DNA of 64,000 bases from Saprospiraceae bacterium (GTDB lineage Bacteria; Bacteroidota; Bacteroidia; Chitinophagales; Saprospiraceae). Both the position numbers and the translations under genes were made by a program. Below the pieces are notes generated by a model. That model was not told the origin of the DNA. It saw only the letters and a program-made list of their open reading frames with translations, and ran no database searches. This document shows, piece after piece, positions 11,182-20,211 of this stretch (position 1 is the stretch's first letter; the number at the start of each line of letters is the position of its first letter). The stretch covers positions 3,148 to 67,147 of the forward strand of contig JADKBV010000008.1 of assembly GCA_016714895.1 (NCBI GenBank), given 5' to 3'.

Positions 11182-12582
11182 ATGAGCGCTGTTGTAAGTC
11201 CAATCAGAAGACCGTTAATCACAGGTAATAAAACGTACCACCAGATTACGGAAGATTTGATTTCACCAACTGAAAAGGCACCCACAAGAGCCTGGACCAT
11301 CGGATTAATAATTTCGGTGGCTGTTCTTTCCTACGGTGTTTTTTGTATCCTTTGGACCATTTACGTGGGAATCGGTAGTTGGAATCTAAACAGAACCGTA
11401 AACTGGGGATGGGATATAACCAATTTCGTTTGGTGGATCGGTATCGGTCACGCAGGAACCTTAATTTCCGCTATCTTGTTGCTATTCAGACAGAAATGGA
11501 GAACAGGTGTAAACAGAGCTGCTGAGGCGATGACAATTTTTGCGGTAATGTGTGCCGGTTTATTTCCATTAATACACATGGGGCGTATTTGGTTGGCTAT
11601 GTTTATATTGCCTTATCCAAACACAAGAGGTCCGTTATGGCCAAATTTTAATTCACCGTTGTTATGGGACGTTTTTGCGATTTCGACTTATCTTACGGTT
11701 TCGTTATTATTTTGGTACACAGGTTTGGTTCCGGATTTTGCTACAGTGAGAGACAGAGCCAAAGGTATGAGAAGAAAGATTTATAACTTTTTGTCTTTCG
11801 GTTGGACAGGTTCTGCAAAACATTGGCAAAGATGGGAGTCGTTATCTCTTGTTTTGGCTGGATTATCCACACCACTCGTACTTTCTGTGCATACGATCGT
11901 AAGTTTTGACTTCGCCACTTCCGTTATTCCGGGATGGCATACCACTATATTTCCTCCTTATTTTGTTGCAGGAGCTGTTTTTTCAGGTTTTGCCATGGTA
12001 TTGACATTGATGATCATCACCAGAAAACTGTTGAAACTTGAAGATTATATAACTGTCGAACATATTGAGTCGATGAACAAAGTTATATTAGTAACCGGTA
12101 CGATCGTTGGAGTTGCATACCTTACAGAGTTGTTTATCGCCTGGTATTCAGGTTATGTATACGAACAGTTTGCATTTTTTAACAGAGCATTAGGACCATA
12201 TTGGTGGTCATATTTTGGAATGATGTTTTGTAATGTAATATCTCCTCAGTTATTTTGGAAAAAATCATGGAGAAGGAACATAACCCTTACTTTCCTGATG
12301 TCTATTTTTATCAATATAGGAATGTGGTTTGAGCGTTTTGTGATCATTGCCACAACTTTGGCAAGAGATTATTTACCATCAAGCTGGGGTTTATATTCGC
12401 CATCATGGGTTGAAATAGGTATTTACATCGGAACTTTTGGTTTGTTTTTTACCTGCTACCTTATATTTACAAGAGTAGCTCCGGTAGTTGCAGTAGCTGA
12501 AGTAAAATCAGTACTTAAGACCGGTGGTAATCAGTATGTTGGTGAAAATGCCACACACAAACATCATCACGAACATCATTGA
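11182..12582 (+). CDS. actC: ACIII subunit ActC, NrfD-like membrane protein
   Basis: This 466-residue polytopic protein has about ten hydrophobic helices, of the NrfD/PsrC family. In ACIII it forms one of the two quinol-side membrane subunits. Typical features are a polar N-terminus (SPTEKAPTRAWTIGL), the helix-loop segment with GIGSWNLNRTVNWGWDI, and conserved charged residues in helices (GIGHAGTLISA). The C-terminus ends in a His cluster (THKHHHEHH). It lies 31 bp after actB in the same operon. Confidence 0.94.
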   Translation: MSAVVSPIRRPLITGNKTYHQITEDLISPTEKAPTRAWTIGLIISVAVLSYGVFCILWTIYVGIGSWNLNRTVNWGWDITNFVWWIGIGHAGTLISAILLLFRQKWRTGVNRAAEAMTIFAVMCAGLFPLIHMGRIWLAMFILPYPNTRGPLWPNFNSPLLWDVFAISTYLTVSLLFWYTGLVPDFATVRDRAKGMRRKIYNFLSFGWTGSAKHWQRWESLSLVLAGLSTPLVLSVHTIVSFDFATSVIPGWHTTIFPPYFVAGAVFSGFAMVLTLMIITRKLLKLEDYITVEHIESMNKVILVTGTIVGVAYLTELFIAWYSGYVYEQFAFFNRALGPYWWSYFGMMFCNVISPQLFWKKSWRRNITLTFLMSIFINIGMWFERFVIIATTLARDYLPSSWGLYSPSWVEIGIYIGTFGLFFTCYLIFTRVAPVVAVAEVKSVLKTGGNQYVGENATHKHHHEHH

Positions 12583-12615
12583 TCCTTTTATTTTTGAATA
12601 GAATAATTCTTCATA

Positions 12616-13137
12616 ATGGCAAATAATCATAAAGAAATAGTTTTTGGTCTGTATAATGATGAGGAAGATCTGATCAGAGCAGTTAAAGAAGCTAAATCAG
12701 CACACCTTGATATTTACGATGTCTTCACACCATTCCCTTTGCATGGTTTGGATCCGGTTTTAGGTTTGGAAGAGTCAAGATTACACATAGCAGGTTTTAT
12801 CTACGGAGCTTTGGGAACATTGACTGCATTTTTGGGAATGACCTGGATTTTTACCAAAGATTGGCCGAATGTATTTGGCGGAAAGCCGTATTGGTCAGTT
12901 CCTGCTTTTATTCCCATCACTTTTGAGTTGACCGTTCTTTTCGCAGCGATAGGTATGACTGTTACATTTTACATCATCAATGGTCTGGGACCAGGTGTTG
13001 TCAACCAACATTTGGACGACAGAATTACGGATGACAAGTTTTGCCTCGCTTTTGATAAAGGTTCAGTAAGTGAAGAAAAAGCCGTTTCATTGTTGAAACA
13101 AACAGGAGCCGTTGAAATTAATCATAAAACCTTATAA
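12616..13137 (+). CDS. actD: ACIII subunit ActD (DUF3341)
   Basis: This 173-residue protein has a soluble N-terminal part (EIVFGLYNDEEDLIRAVKEA and YDVFTPFPLHGLD) and two transmembrane helices (about residues 55-80 and 95-120), typical of DUF3341, the ActD subunit of alternative complex III. It anchors and packs against ActC/ActF; no cofactor site is visible. It is preceded by actC and followed at once by actE. Confidence 0.92.
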   Translation: MANNHKEIVFGLYNDEEDLIRAVKEAKSAHLDIYDVFTPFPLHGLDPVLGLEESRLHIAGFIYGALGTLTAFLGMTWIFTKDWPNVFGGKPYWSVPAFIPITFELTVLFAAIGMTVTFYIINGLGPGVVNQHLDDRITDDKFCLAFDKGSVSEEKAVSLLKQTGAVEINHKTL

Positions 13138-13149
13138 TTGTATAGTCGT

Positions 13150-13950
13150 ATGACACATAAAGGGAATATTTTATATGTACTGTTGGGAACATGTTTAACC
13201 ATGATGTTCTCATGCCAGCAACCCGGTGGTAACACCACAGGTAGCGAATACATGCCTGATATGGCTCACTCTGTTGCCTATGAGGCTAATACTTACGGGT
13301 ATTATTACAACAACCGTTGGGGCACAGAAGATGAGTTACATAAAATGGTTCAACCCAGAAAACCTATCAACGGATCGATAGCCAGAGGAGCAACCGGTGG
13401 TTCTGTAGGATTTACTTCTTCCATGTCACAACAAGGAATTTCTTATCAGGCGAATGGTGCGAAACCATATTATTATGCCGATACGGAAGATGAAAGAATT
13501 CGGGCAACGAATGAAATCATAAACAATCCATATCCGATTACTGAGGCTGGTTTGGCCAAAGGTAAAAACCTTTACAACATATATTGCGGTATATGTCATG
13601 GTGAGAAAGGTGACGGAGGAGGTTATCTGGTTCGCGATAATGGAGGTAAATACCCGGTTCAACCGGCAAATTTTATGACGGATGAGTTTGTTGCTGCTTC
13701 AAACGGAAGGTTTTATCACGGCATCATATACGGTAGAAACCTGATGTCCGGGTATAGTGATAAGTTATCTTATGAAGAAAGATGGCAGGTAATTCATTAT
13801 ATCAGATCGCTTCAGGCTGAATCCAAAAAGTTGGTTTATAGTGAAAAAGCCAATACATTAAACAGTATCGACAAACCGGCTTCTTTAATAAAGTTGGAAG
13901 CTGCCGCGACGGTTTCGGTTGATACAACCAAAGTGGAAACAATCAATTAA
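13150..13950 (+). CDS. actE: ACIII subunit ActE, mono-heme cytochrome c lipoprotein
   Basis: This periplasmic, membrane-anchored cytochrome c passes electrons out of ACIII. The start at ATG 13150 (MTHKGNILYV) gives a lipoprotein signal with lipobox MFSC, which decides against the TTG at 13138 directly after the actD stop. One heme motif, CGICH, sits in a class I cytochrome c domain in the second half. A likely axial Met is in the NLMSGYSDKLSYEERW segment. The tail is Thr/Val rich and probably flexible. Length is 266 residues, in the usual range. Spacing to actD is 12 bp. Confidence 0.92.
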   Translation: MTHKGNILYVLLGTCLTMMFSCQQPGGNTTGSEYMPDMAHSVAYEANTYGYYYNNRWGTEDELHKMVQPRKPINGSIARGATGGSVGFTSSMSQQGISYQANGAKPYYYADTEDERIRATNEIINNPYPITEAGLAKGKNLYNIYCGICHGEKGDGGGYLVRDNGGKYPVQPANFMTDEFVAASNGRFYHGIIYGRNLMSGYSDKLSYEERWQVIHYIRSLQAESKKLVYSEKANTLNSIDKPASLIKLEAAATVSVDTTKVETIN

Positions 13951-13976
13951 TAAAACGGTAATACAAAGGAAATACA

Positions 13977-15284
13977 ATGAACCAATATATTTTTACGTCA
14001 AAACAACGCAATGTATTGTTTGGAGCAATGGGTATAGGCATTATTTCCATGTTGCTTACATGGATGAATGATGATGCATTCCACACCCGGTTCTGGAGTA
14101 ATTTTTTGCATAATTCCGTTTTTTTTCTTGGAATCTCTGTTATGGCTGCTTTTTTTATGGCAGTGTGTGTTACGGCATATGCAGGATGGCATACAACTTT
14201 TAAAAGAGTTTGGGAAGCATACTCATCTTACATGTATGTAGGTGTGTTTTTTATGATAATCCTAGGTTTGGGAGTTTTTATGCACTGGCACCATTTGTAT
14301 CATTGGGCGGATGAGTCTTTGCTTGATCCCAATAATCCTGAATACGATAAAATATTGCACGGAAAATCATCATTTTTAAATAAAAACTGGTATTTATTCG
14401 GTACCATAATTGTTGTGGGTTCATGGATATTTTTTTCCAGAAAATTCAGACAAATTTCTTTAGATGAAGATAAAAATGGTGATACATCGTACAGCCATCA
14501 CAAAAATCTCAAAGTATACTCAGCTATATTTTTACCCATAGTTGGTTTTTCAAGTGCTGCTATGATCTGGCAATGGGTAATGAGTCTGGACTCACACTGG
14601 TACAGTACGTTATTCGCCTGGTATACAGCAACTAGTTGGTTTGTATCTATGATTTCTTTGACCATTCTTTTGTTAATCTGGTTAAAATCAAACGGTTATT
14701 ACAAAGAGGTAAATGATAGTCACATCCATGATTTAGGTAAATTTTTATTTGCTTTTAGTGTTTTCTGGACGTATTTATGGTTTTCACAATTTATGTTGAT
14801 TTGGTACGCAAATATTGGAGAGGAGACCATTTATTTCAGAGAAAGATATGACAACTATCCGGTTCTGTTTTTTGGTAACCTGGTAATAAACTTTTTGGTT
14901 CCGTTTCTTATTTTGATGAGAAATGATACAAAGAGAAAATTCGGTTCAGTAGGATTGGTTTCCATCATTTTACTTTTAGGCCATTGGGTGGATTTTTTCC
15001 TGATGATCAAACCGGCAGCATTGATAACAGCAAACCATGCATTACATAGTTTGCACTCCGGCGAACATGGAGCTGAGCACGCAGCTGATCCTCATGCTGC
15101 CCATGGTGCAGAACATGTATCCACTTTTGTGGAAGGTTTTACCATGCCTGGTCTTTTGGAATTAGGAACCTTTTTAGGTTTTCTTGGTCTTTTCCTTTTT
15201 GTTGGATTGTATTCTCTTTCTAAAGCTCCTCTTGTTCCGAAGAATGATCCTTATTTGGAAGAGAGTTTACATCACCACGTATAA
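13977..15284 (+). CDS. actF: ACIII subunit ActF, quinol-side membrane protein
   Basis: This 435-residue polytopic protein with about ten helices is homologous to the second NrfD-like subunit of alternative complex III. Characteristic segments are the W-rich helices (WQWVMSLDSHWYSTLFAW and SVFWTYLWFSQFMLIWYAN). Between the last helices is a His-rich loop (several H in SGEHGAEHAADPHAAHGAEH, about residues 355-375), and the protein ends LHHHV. The loop could bind metal, but may only be a spacer. It lies 26 bp after actE and 34 bp before coxB. Confidence 0.93.
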   Translation: MNQYIFTSKQRNVLFGAMGIGIISMLLTWMNDDAFHTRFWSNFLHNSVFFLGISVMAAFFMAVCVTAYAGWHTTFKRVWEAYSSYMYVGVFFMIILGLGVFMHWHHLYHWADESLLDPNNPEYDKILHGKSSFLNKNWYLFGTIIVVGSWIFFSRKFRQISLDEDKNGDTSYSHHKNLKVYSAIFLPIVGFSSAAMIWQWVMSLDSHWYSTLFAWYTATSWFVSMISLTILLLIWLKSNGYYKEVNDSHIHDLGKFLFAFSVFWTYLWFSQFMLIWYANIGEETIYFRERYDNYPVLFFGNLVINFLVPFLILMRNDTKRKFGSVGLVSIILLLGHWVDFFLMIKPAALITANHALHSLHSGEHGAEHAADPHAAHGAEHVSTFVEGFTMPGLLELGTFLGFLGLFLFVGLYSLSKAPLVPKNDPYLEESLHHHV

Positions 15285-15318
15285 AATAAACTTTACGTAA
15301 TTAAGAAATATTTTTAAA

Positions 15319-16827
15319 ATGACGTATCTAATAGCATTTGGTATAGTTTTTCTCCTTGCTGTAATTGTAATTCAGATTGGAAAAGTTTCTGAATTGGCAT
15401 CAAAAATAAGAGGTGAGGAAGAAGTAGAATTACAGAATAACACGACACAAGGCATCTGGGGTATGATCTTTATGGTTGTATTTCTCGTTGGGAGTGCCGT
15501 TTCAGCGTATTATTATAAAAATTACATGTTGGGTTATGGTCCTTTGACTTCGGCTTCAGAACATGGATTTGAATTAGATAGTATATTTAATGTTACATTG
15601 ATATTTACCGGAATTGTATTCGTATTGACGCATATACTTTTATTTTGGTACACTTACAAGTATCGTCAACAAAGAGGTACTAAAGCCATATTTTTTGCCC
15701 ACGATACAAAGTTGGAAATGATCTGGACTGCTGTTCCTGCAGTTGTAATGACATTTTTGGTAGCAAGAGGTTTGGTTGCATGGAATAATATTTTCCCTAC
15801 ATTAACAAATGAAGATAAATATATTGAAATCGAAGCAACAGGTTATCAGTTTGCATGGGATATCAGATATCCGGGACCTGATGGTAAACTTGGAAACAAA
15901 GATTTCAGGTTAATTGACCTTGCAAAAAATAGTTTAGGTTTAGACTTTACGGACGAACATTCTGCCGATGATGTTGTTTTGGGTGGAACAGATAAAATAG
16001 TTCTTCCTGTGGATACAACAGTAAAGGTCAGAATCACGGCTAAAGACGTTCTTCACAATTTTTATCTTCCTCATTTCAGGGTTAAAATGGATGCTGTTCC
16101 GGGTCTTCCTACATCTTTTATTTTTAAACCTGTACTTACCACAAAAGAATTCAGAGAACAATTAAGTCAATACCCTGAGTGGCAGGTCCCTGCTGATGCT
16201 AAGGATCCTGAAGGTCCGAAAAGATGGGAGGTTTTTGAATATGAGTTAGCTTGTGCCGAATTATGCGGTAAAGGTCACTATAGTATGCGACGTGTTATTG
16301 AAGTTGTGAGCAGAGATGAATATAATGCATGGATATCCCAGCAAAAATCTTTTTACATGACCAACATCAGAAATACAGAAGCTGACCCAAATAAAGGTAA
16401 AAAGTTGTTTTCTTTCGAAATTAAACAAAGAGCTGAGGAGCTTAAGGCTGAGTTTGCCAATGTATTGAGTGATTCAGCTAAAACCAATATCATTCCCCTG
16501 AAAAATGTATTTTTTGAAACCGGATCGGATAAGTTGAGCGATTTGTCAAAACATGAACTTGACAATCTGGTTACCATTCTTAAAAACAGACCTTCCGTCA
16601 GAGTGGAATTGGCAGGTCATACAGATAATGTTGGAGATGCTGCCATGAACCTTGAGTTGTCTCAAAAACGTGCATCCGGAGTTTTAAATTATCTGGTTTC
16701 TAATGGAGTTGATGCAGGCAAACTGGTTGCAAAGGGATATGGGCAAAATAATCCTTTGGAAAGTAATGACACGCCTGAAGGCAGGGATAAAAACCGAAGA
16801 ACTGAATTGAAAATCATTTCAAAATAA
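15319..16827 (+). CDS. coxB: Cytochrome c oxidase subunit II fused to an OmpA-like domain
   Basis: One uninterrupted 502-residue frame. Residues 2-22 and 45-65 are two extra N-terminal helices; residues 88-110 and 133-150 are the usual subunit II hairpin; about 165-340 is the CuA cupredoxin domain. The CuA ligands are all present: H246, then C312, E314, C316, H320 and M323 in CAELCGKGHYSM. After a charged linker (345-388), residues 392-502 form an OmpA/MotB-type peptidoglycan-binding domain with NVFFETGSDKLSD, LAGHTDNVGD, LSQKRASGVLNYL, GYGQNNPL and NDTPEGRDKNRRTEL. The CuA site accepts electrons from cytochrome c or directly from ACIII; the added domain would contact the cell wall. The linker piece DPNKGKKLF looks like the start of a cytochrome c domain, as in caa3 oxidases, but no CXXCH follows. 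The fusion is seen directly; the tethering role is inference. Confidence 0.95.
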   Translation: MTYLIAFGIVFLLAVIVIQIGKVSELASKIRGEEEVELQNNTTQGIWGMIFMVVFLVGSAVSAYYYKNYMLGYGPLTSASEHGFELDSIFNVTLIFTGIVFVLTHILLFWYTYKYRQQRGTKAIFFAHDTKLEMIWTAVPAVVMTFLVARGLVAWNNIFPTLTNEDKYIEIEATGYQFAWDIRYPGPDGKLGNKDFRLIDLAKNSLGLDFTDEHSADDVVLGGTDKIVLPVDTTVKVRITAKDVLHNFYLPHFRVKMDAVPGLPTSFIFKPVLTTKEFREQLSQYPEWQVPADAKDPEGPKRWEVFEYELACAELCGKGHYSMRRVIEVVSRDEYNAWISQQKSFYMTNIRNTEADPNKGKKLFSFEIKQRAEELKAEFANVLSDSAKTNIIPLKNVFFETGSDKLSDLSKHELDNLVTILKNRPSVRVELAGHTDNVGDAAMNLELSQKRASGVLNYLVSNGVDAGKLVAKGYGQNNPLESNDTPEGRDKNRRTELKIISK

Positions 16828-16855
16828 TATAGGTAACTTCTAAATCATTTGACAA

Positions 16856-18700
16856 ATGGCAAATATCACAGTACACGAAGATGATGTATTGATCAAAGAT
16901 CAGGGTTTTGATGATCATTTCCATGAACATCACCATGGCGATAAATACCAGACTAATTTTATCTTCCACTATATATTCTCCATGGATCATAAAATCATTG
17001 CCCGTCAGTTTTTGATAACGGGTATGATTTGGGCTATAATCGGCGCTGCAATGTCGGTTATATTCAGAATGCAACTTGGATTTCCGGAAGAAAGTCTTAC
17101 CTGGATTAAACCTTTATTGGGTAAGTGGATAGAGGTTGACCCGACTACCGGAATAGGTAAGTTGGTCCCCGAGTTTTATTATGCATTGGTTACAATGCAT
17201 GGTACAATCATTGTATTTTTTGTATTAACTGCCGGTCTAAGTGGAACTTTTAGTAATCTCCTTATTCCTTTACAGTTGGGAGCGAGAGATATGGCGTCGC
17301 CATTCCTGAATATGCTTTCATATTGGTTTTTCTTTTTGGCAGGTATTATCATGTTTTATTCCTTGTTTTTGAGCACAGGGCCTTTTTCCGGAGGATGGGT
17401 AGCATATCCTCCTTTGAGCGCTCTTCCTCAGGCGAGTAGTGGTTCCGGAACAGGTATGACGCTCTGGTTGGTAAGTTTAACCTTATTTGTAGTCTCAGTT
17501 TTATTAGGTGGTATTAATTACATTACTACGGTCTTAAATTTGAGAACAAAAGGTATGACCCTTTGGAGAATGCCTTTGACTATATGGGCATTTTTTGTGA
17601 CAGCTATTCTCGGATTACTTTCATTCCCTGTATTGGCATCAGGCTTTTTTATGCTTATATTTGATCGTTCATTAGGAACAAGTTTCTTTTTGAGTGAAAT
17701 TTTTATAGAAGGTCAGGCATTGGACAGAGTAGGAGGAAGTCCGATTTTATTCCAGCATTTATTTTGGTTCTTAGGACACCCTGAAGTATATATCATTATT
17801 CTTCCAGCCATGGGATTGGTTTCTGAAGTGTTATCAGTTCACGCAAGAAAACCAATTTTTGGATACAGAGCTATGGTTTATTCCATTATGGCAATCGGAT
17901 TTTTATCCTTTATTGTTTGGGCTCACCATATGTTTATGTCCGGAGTTAATCCATTTTTATCCAACTTTTTTGTTGTTTTTACCCTGATTATAGCGGTTCC
18001 ATCAGCAGTGAAGGTGTTTAACTGGATTACGACACTTTATGGTGGAAATCTTAGGTTGAATACACCTATGTTATTTGCCATCGGATTTGTTTCGATGTTT
18101 ATTTCAGGTGGTTTAACGGGTATTTTCCTTGGAAACTCAGCGATAGATATTCAACTTCATGATACTTATTTTGTAGTAGCTCACTTTCACATTGTGATGG
18201 GAGTTGCGGCATTTTTCGGGATGTTTGCCGGTGTTTATCATTGGTATCCGAAGATGTACGGACGATTTATGAATGAAACATTGGGTAAAATCCATTTCTG
18301 GGGTACCATGATCAGTGCTTATGCGATCTTTTGGCCAATGCACTACCTTGGAATGGCTGGCGTACCAAGAAGATATTTCAGTTTTGAGTCATTCGACGCA
18401 TTCAGACACTTTACCGATATGAATAAATTCATTACAGTGTTTGCTATTATAGCTTTTGCTGTTCAATTGGTTTTTGTGATCAACTTTTTCTACAGTATTT
18501 GGTACGGTAAAAAAATGAAATCTAAAAACCCTTGGGGTGCTACTACGCTTGAGTGGACAACACCTATAGAACCTATTCATGGTAACTGGCCGGGCAATTT
18601 GCCTGTGGTACACAGATGGCCATACGATTTCAGTAAAGATGAAAGAGAATTTGTTCAGCAACATGTTCCTTTGAGAGAAGGTGAAGTAGGTGACCATTAA
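16856..18700 (+). CDS. coxA: Cytochrome c oxidase subunit I
   Basis: This is the catalytic subunit of an aa3-type heme-copper oxidase, 614 residues, twelve helices. Visible signatures are HGTIIVFF (heme a ligand), WFLGHPEVYIIILP (CuB His, cross-linked Tyr and the proton-channel Glu of A1-type oxidases), VWAHHMF (two CuB His) and HDTYFVVAHFHIVMG (heme a3 and heme a ligands). The N-terminus carries a His-rich stretch (DDHFHEHHHGDK) before the first helix. It follows coxB by 28 bp in the ACIII-oxidase operon and reduces oxygen to water while pumping protons. Confidence 0.97.
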   Translation: MANITVHEDDVLIKDQGFDDHFHEHHHGDKYQTNFIFHYIFSMDHKIIARQFLITGMIWAIIGAAMSVIFRMQLGFPEESLTWIKPLLGKWIEVDPTTGIGKLVPEFYYALVTMHGTIIVFFVLTAGLSGTFSNLLIPLQLGARDMASPFLNMLSYWFFFLAGIIMFYSLFLSTGPFSGGWVAYPPLSALPQASSGSGTGMTLWLVSLTLFVVSVLLGGINYITTVLNLRTKGMTLWRMPLTIWAFFVTAILGLLSFPVLASGFFMLIFDRSLGTSFFLSEIFIEGQALDRVGGSPILFQHLFWFLGHPEVYIIILPAMGLVSEVLSVHARKPIFGYRAMVYSIMAIGFLSFIVWAHHMFMSGVNPFLSNFFVVFTLIIAVPSAVKVFNWITTLYGGNLRLNTPMLFAIGFVSMFISGGLTGIFLGNSAIDIQLHDTYFVVAHFHIVMGVAAFFGMFAGVYHWYPKMYGRFMNETLGKIHFWGTMISAYAIFWPMHYLGMAGVPRRYFSFESFDAFRHFTDMNKFITVFAIIAFAVQLVFVINFFYSIWYGKKMKSKNPWGATTLEWTTPIEPIHGNWPGNLPVVHRWPYDFSKDEREFVQQHVPLREGEVGDH

Positions 18701-18720
18701 TTATTAAAAATAATACATTT

Positions 18721-19623
18721 TTGAAATCTCCTCAGACATATAATTCCGTTCAGGAAACACATACCATTCAGTTTACCAAGCTGAAGGATTATACCATGCT
18801 TGTAAAACTCAGATTGAGTCTTATGGTGGTTGTGTCGTCTGTATTGGGATACCTGATAGCTTGTGGTGGAAATATCAACTGGACAGTTTTATCTGTTTTG
18901 GCGATAGGTGGCTTTTTTATTACAGCTTCCGCAAATGCTTTAAATCAGGTGCTTGAAAGAGAATTTGATTGTTTTATGACAAGAACAGCAGACAGACCGG
19001 TGACTGCAGGCAGGATGAAAAGTTCTGAAGCAGTGATGTTTGCCGGAATCAGTTGTCTCATAGGTGTAGGATTTTTATCATCGATTCATTCCTTGACAGC
19101 TTTTTTAGGAATGCTGAGTATGGTGACTTATGCTTTTGTGTATACACCACTGAAAAGGTATTCAACGTCAGCAGTTGCTGTAGGAGCCATTCCCGGAGCA
19201 TTACCTGTTCTGATTGGTGTTACGGCATTTGATGGTCAGATCACTTATTTGGGATTGTCTTTGTTTGTTATTCAGTTTTTATGGCAGTTTCCTCATTTTT
19301 GGGCGATTGGTTACAATAGTTTTGAGGATTACAAAAGCGCCGGATATAAATTATTGCCTGTAGTTGGAGGTAACATAGACAGAACACTCGGTAAAAATGC
19401 AACCGTTTACGCACTTTTAATTTTACCGGTTTTTGTATTTATGTTTGTTCAGCAGCTCATAGGTTTACCTTCTTTTGTTTTGCTTATTTTGCTTACGGTA
19501 GGATATGTATTCTACAGTGTAAAGTTTCATCTTGCTTTTGACAAGAAATCAGCATTACAACTTATGTTTTATTCTTTTTTATATCTTCCGTTATTTTTAT
19601 TATTCATATTAATTTTTGAATAA
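18721..19623 (+). CDS. cyoE: Protoheme IX farnesyltransferase (heme O synthase)
   Basis: A UbiA-family prenyltransferase that makes heme O from protoheme and farnesyl diphosphate, the step before heme A for the neighbouring oxidase. The 300-residue frame has about nine helices. The first Asp-rich motif is in NQVLEREFDCFMTRTADRP; the second conserved region is YNSFEDYKSAGYKLLPVVGG. The start is probably TTG 18721, since the first in-frame ATG would cut into the first helix region (LVKLRLSLMVV). Its last 8 bp overlap the next gene, which suggests translational coupling. Confidence 0.93.
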   Translation: MKSPQTYNSVQETHTIQFTKLKDYTMLVKLRLSLMVVVSSVLGYLIACGGNINWTVLSVLAIGGFFITASANALNQVLEREFDCFMTRTADRPVTAGRMKSSEAVMFAGISCLIGVGFLSSIHSLTAFLGMLSMVTYAFVYTPLKRYSTSAVAVGAIPGALPVLIGVTAFDGQITYLGLSLFVIQFLWQFPHFWAIGYNSFEDYKSAGYKLLPVVGGNIDRTLGKNATVYALLILPVFVFMFVQQLIGLPSFVLLILLTVGYVFYSVKFHLAFDKKSALQLMFYSFLYLPLFLLFILIFE

Positions 19624-20197
19624 AGTGAATACAAGTATTACAAATAAAAGGAATAAAATTCATGCTCAAAAATTTGCACTTTGGGCAGCCATGGCCAGTA
19701 TTAGTATGATGTTTGCGGCTTTTTTGAGTGCCTACATCGTCAAGCAGGCAAGTGGTAATTGGTTAGAATTTTCTATGCCGATAACTTTTTTTGTCAGTAC
19801 GATTTTGGTACTTTTGGTTAGTTTGTCCTTACATGTAACTAAAGGGTATTTAAGAAATTCCAGCGCTAAATATTACAAAGCGGGTGTTGTCATCTCTTTA
19901 ATATTAGCGATATTATTTATAATCAGTCAATATGTTTCCTGGAATACATTGGTCGAAAGAGGTGTGGATTTAAAAGGAAACGTTTCGGGGTCATTTTTAT
20001 ACCTTATCACGGGAATTCACGTGTTACATGTGTTAGGTGGTATTGTGGCATTAATGATTTCTGCTGTTTATGCATTTTTTTTTCCATTTGATAACAGTGC
20101 CGGCAAAAGTCAAAAATTTGATTTGGTTGTCAATTACTGGCATTTTGTCGACGGACTTTGGATAGTATTATTTTTGTTTTTAATGTTTTACAAATAG
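19616..20197 (+). CDS. Cytochrome c oxidase subunit III, short copy
   Basis: This 193-residue membrane protein of the heme-copper oxidase subunit III family has five helices (FALWAAMASISMMFAAFLSA... and WHFVDGLWIVLFLFLMFY at the end). The typical terminal W-H-F-V-D motif is present. It starts with TTG 19616 or GTG 19625, overlapping the cyoE end. Bacteroidota oxidase operons usually carry two subunit III-like genes in a row; this is the first and shorter one. Its exact role beside the longer copy is not clear from sequence. Confidence 0.85.
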   Translation: MNKVNTSITNKRNKIHAQKFALWAAMASISMMFAAFLSAYIVKQASGNWLEFSMPITFFVSTILVLLVSLSLHVTKGYLRNSSAKYYKAGVVISLILAILFIISQYVSWNTLVERGVDLKGNVSGSFLYLITGIHVLHVLGGIVALMISAVYAFFFPFDNSAGKSQKFDLVVNYWHFVDGLWIVLFLFLMFYK

Positions 20198-20211
20198 ATA
20201 ATTTTATACGA

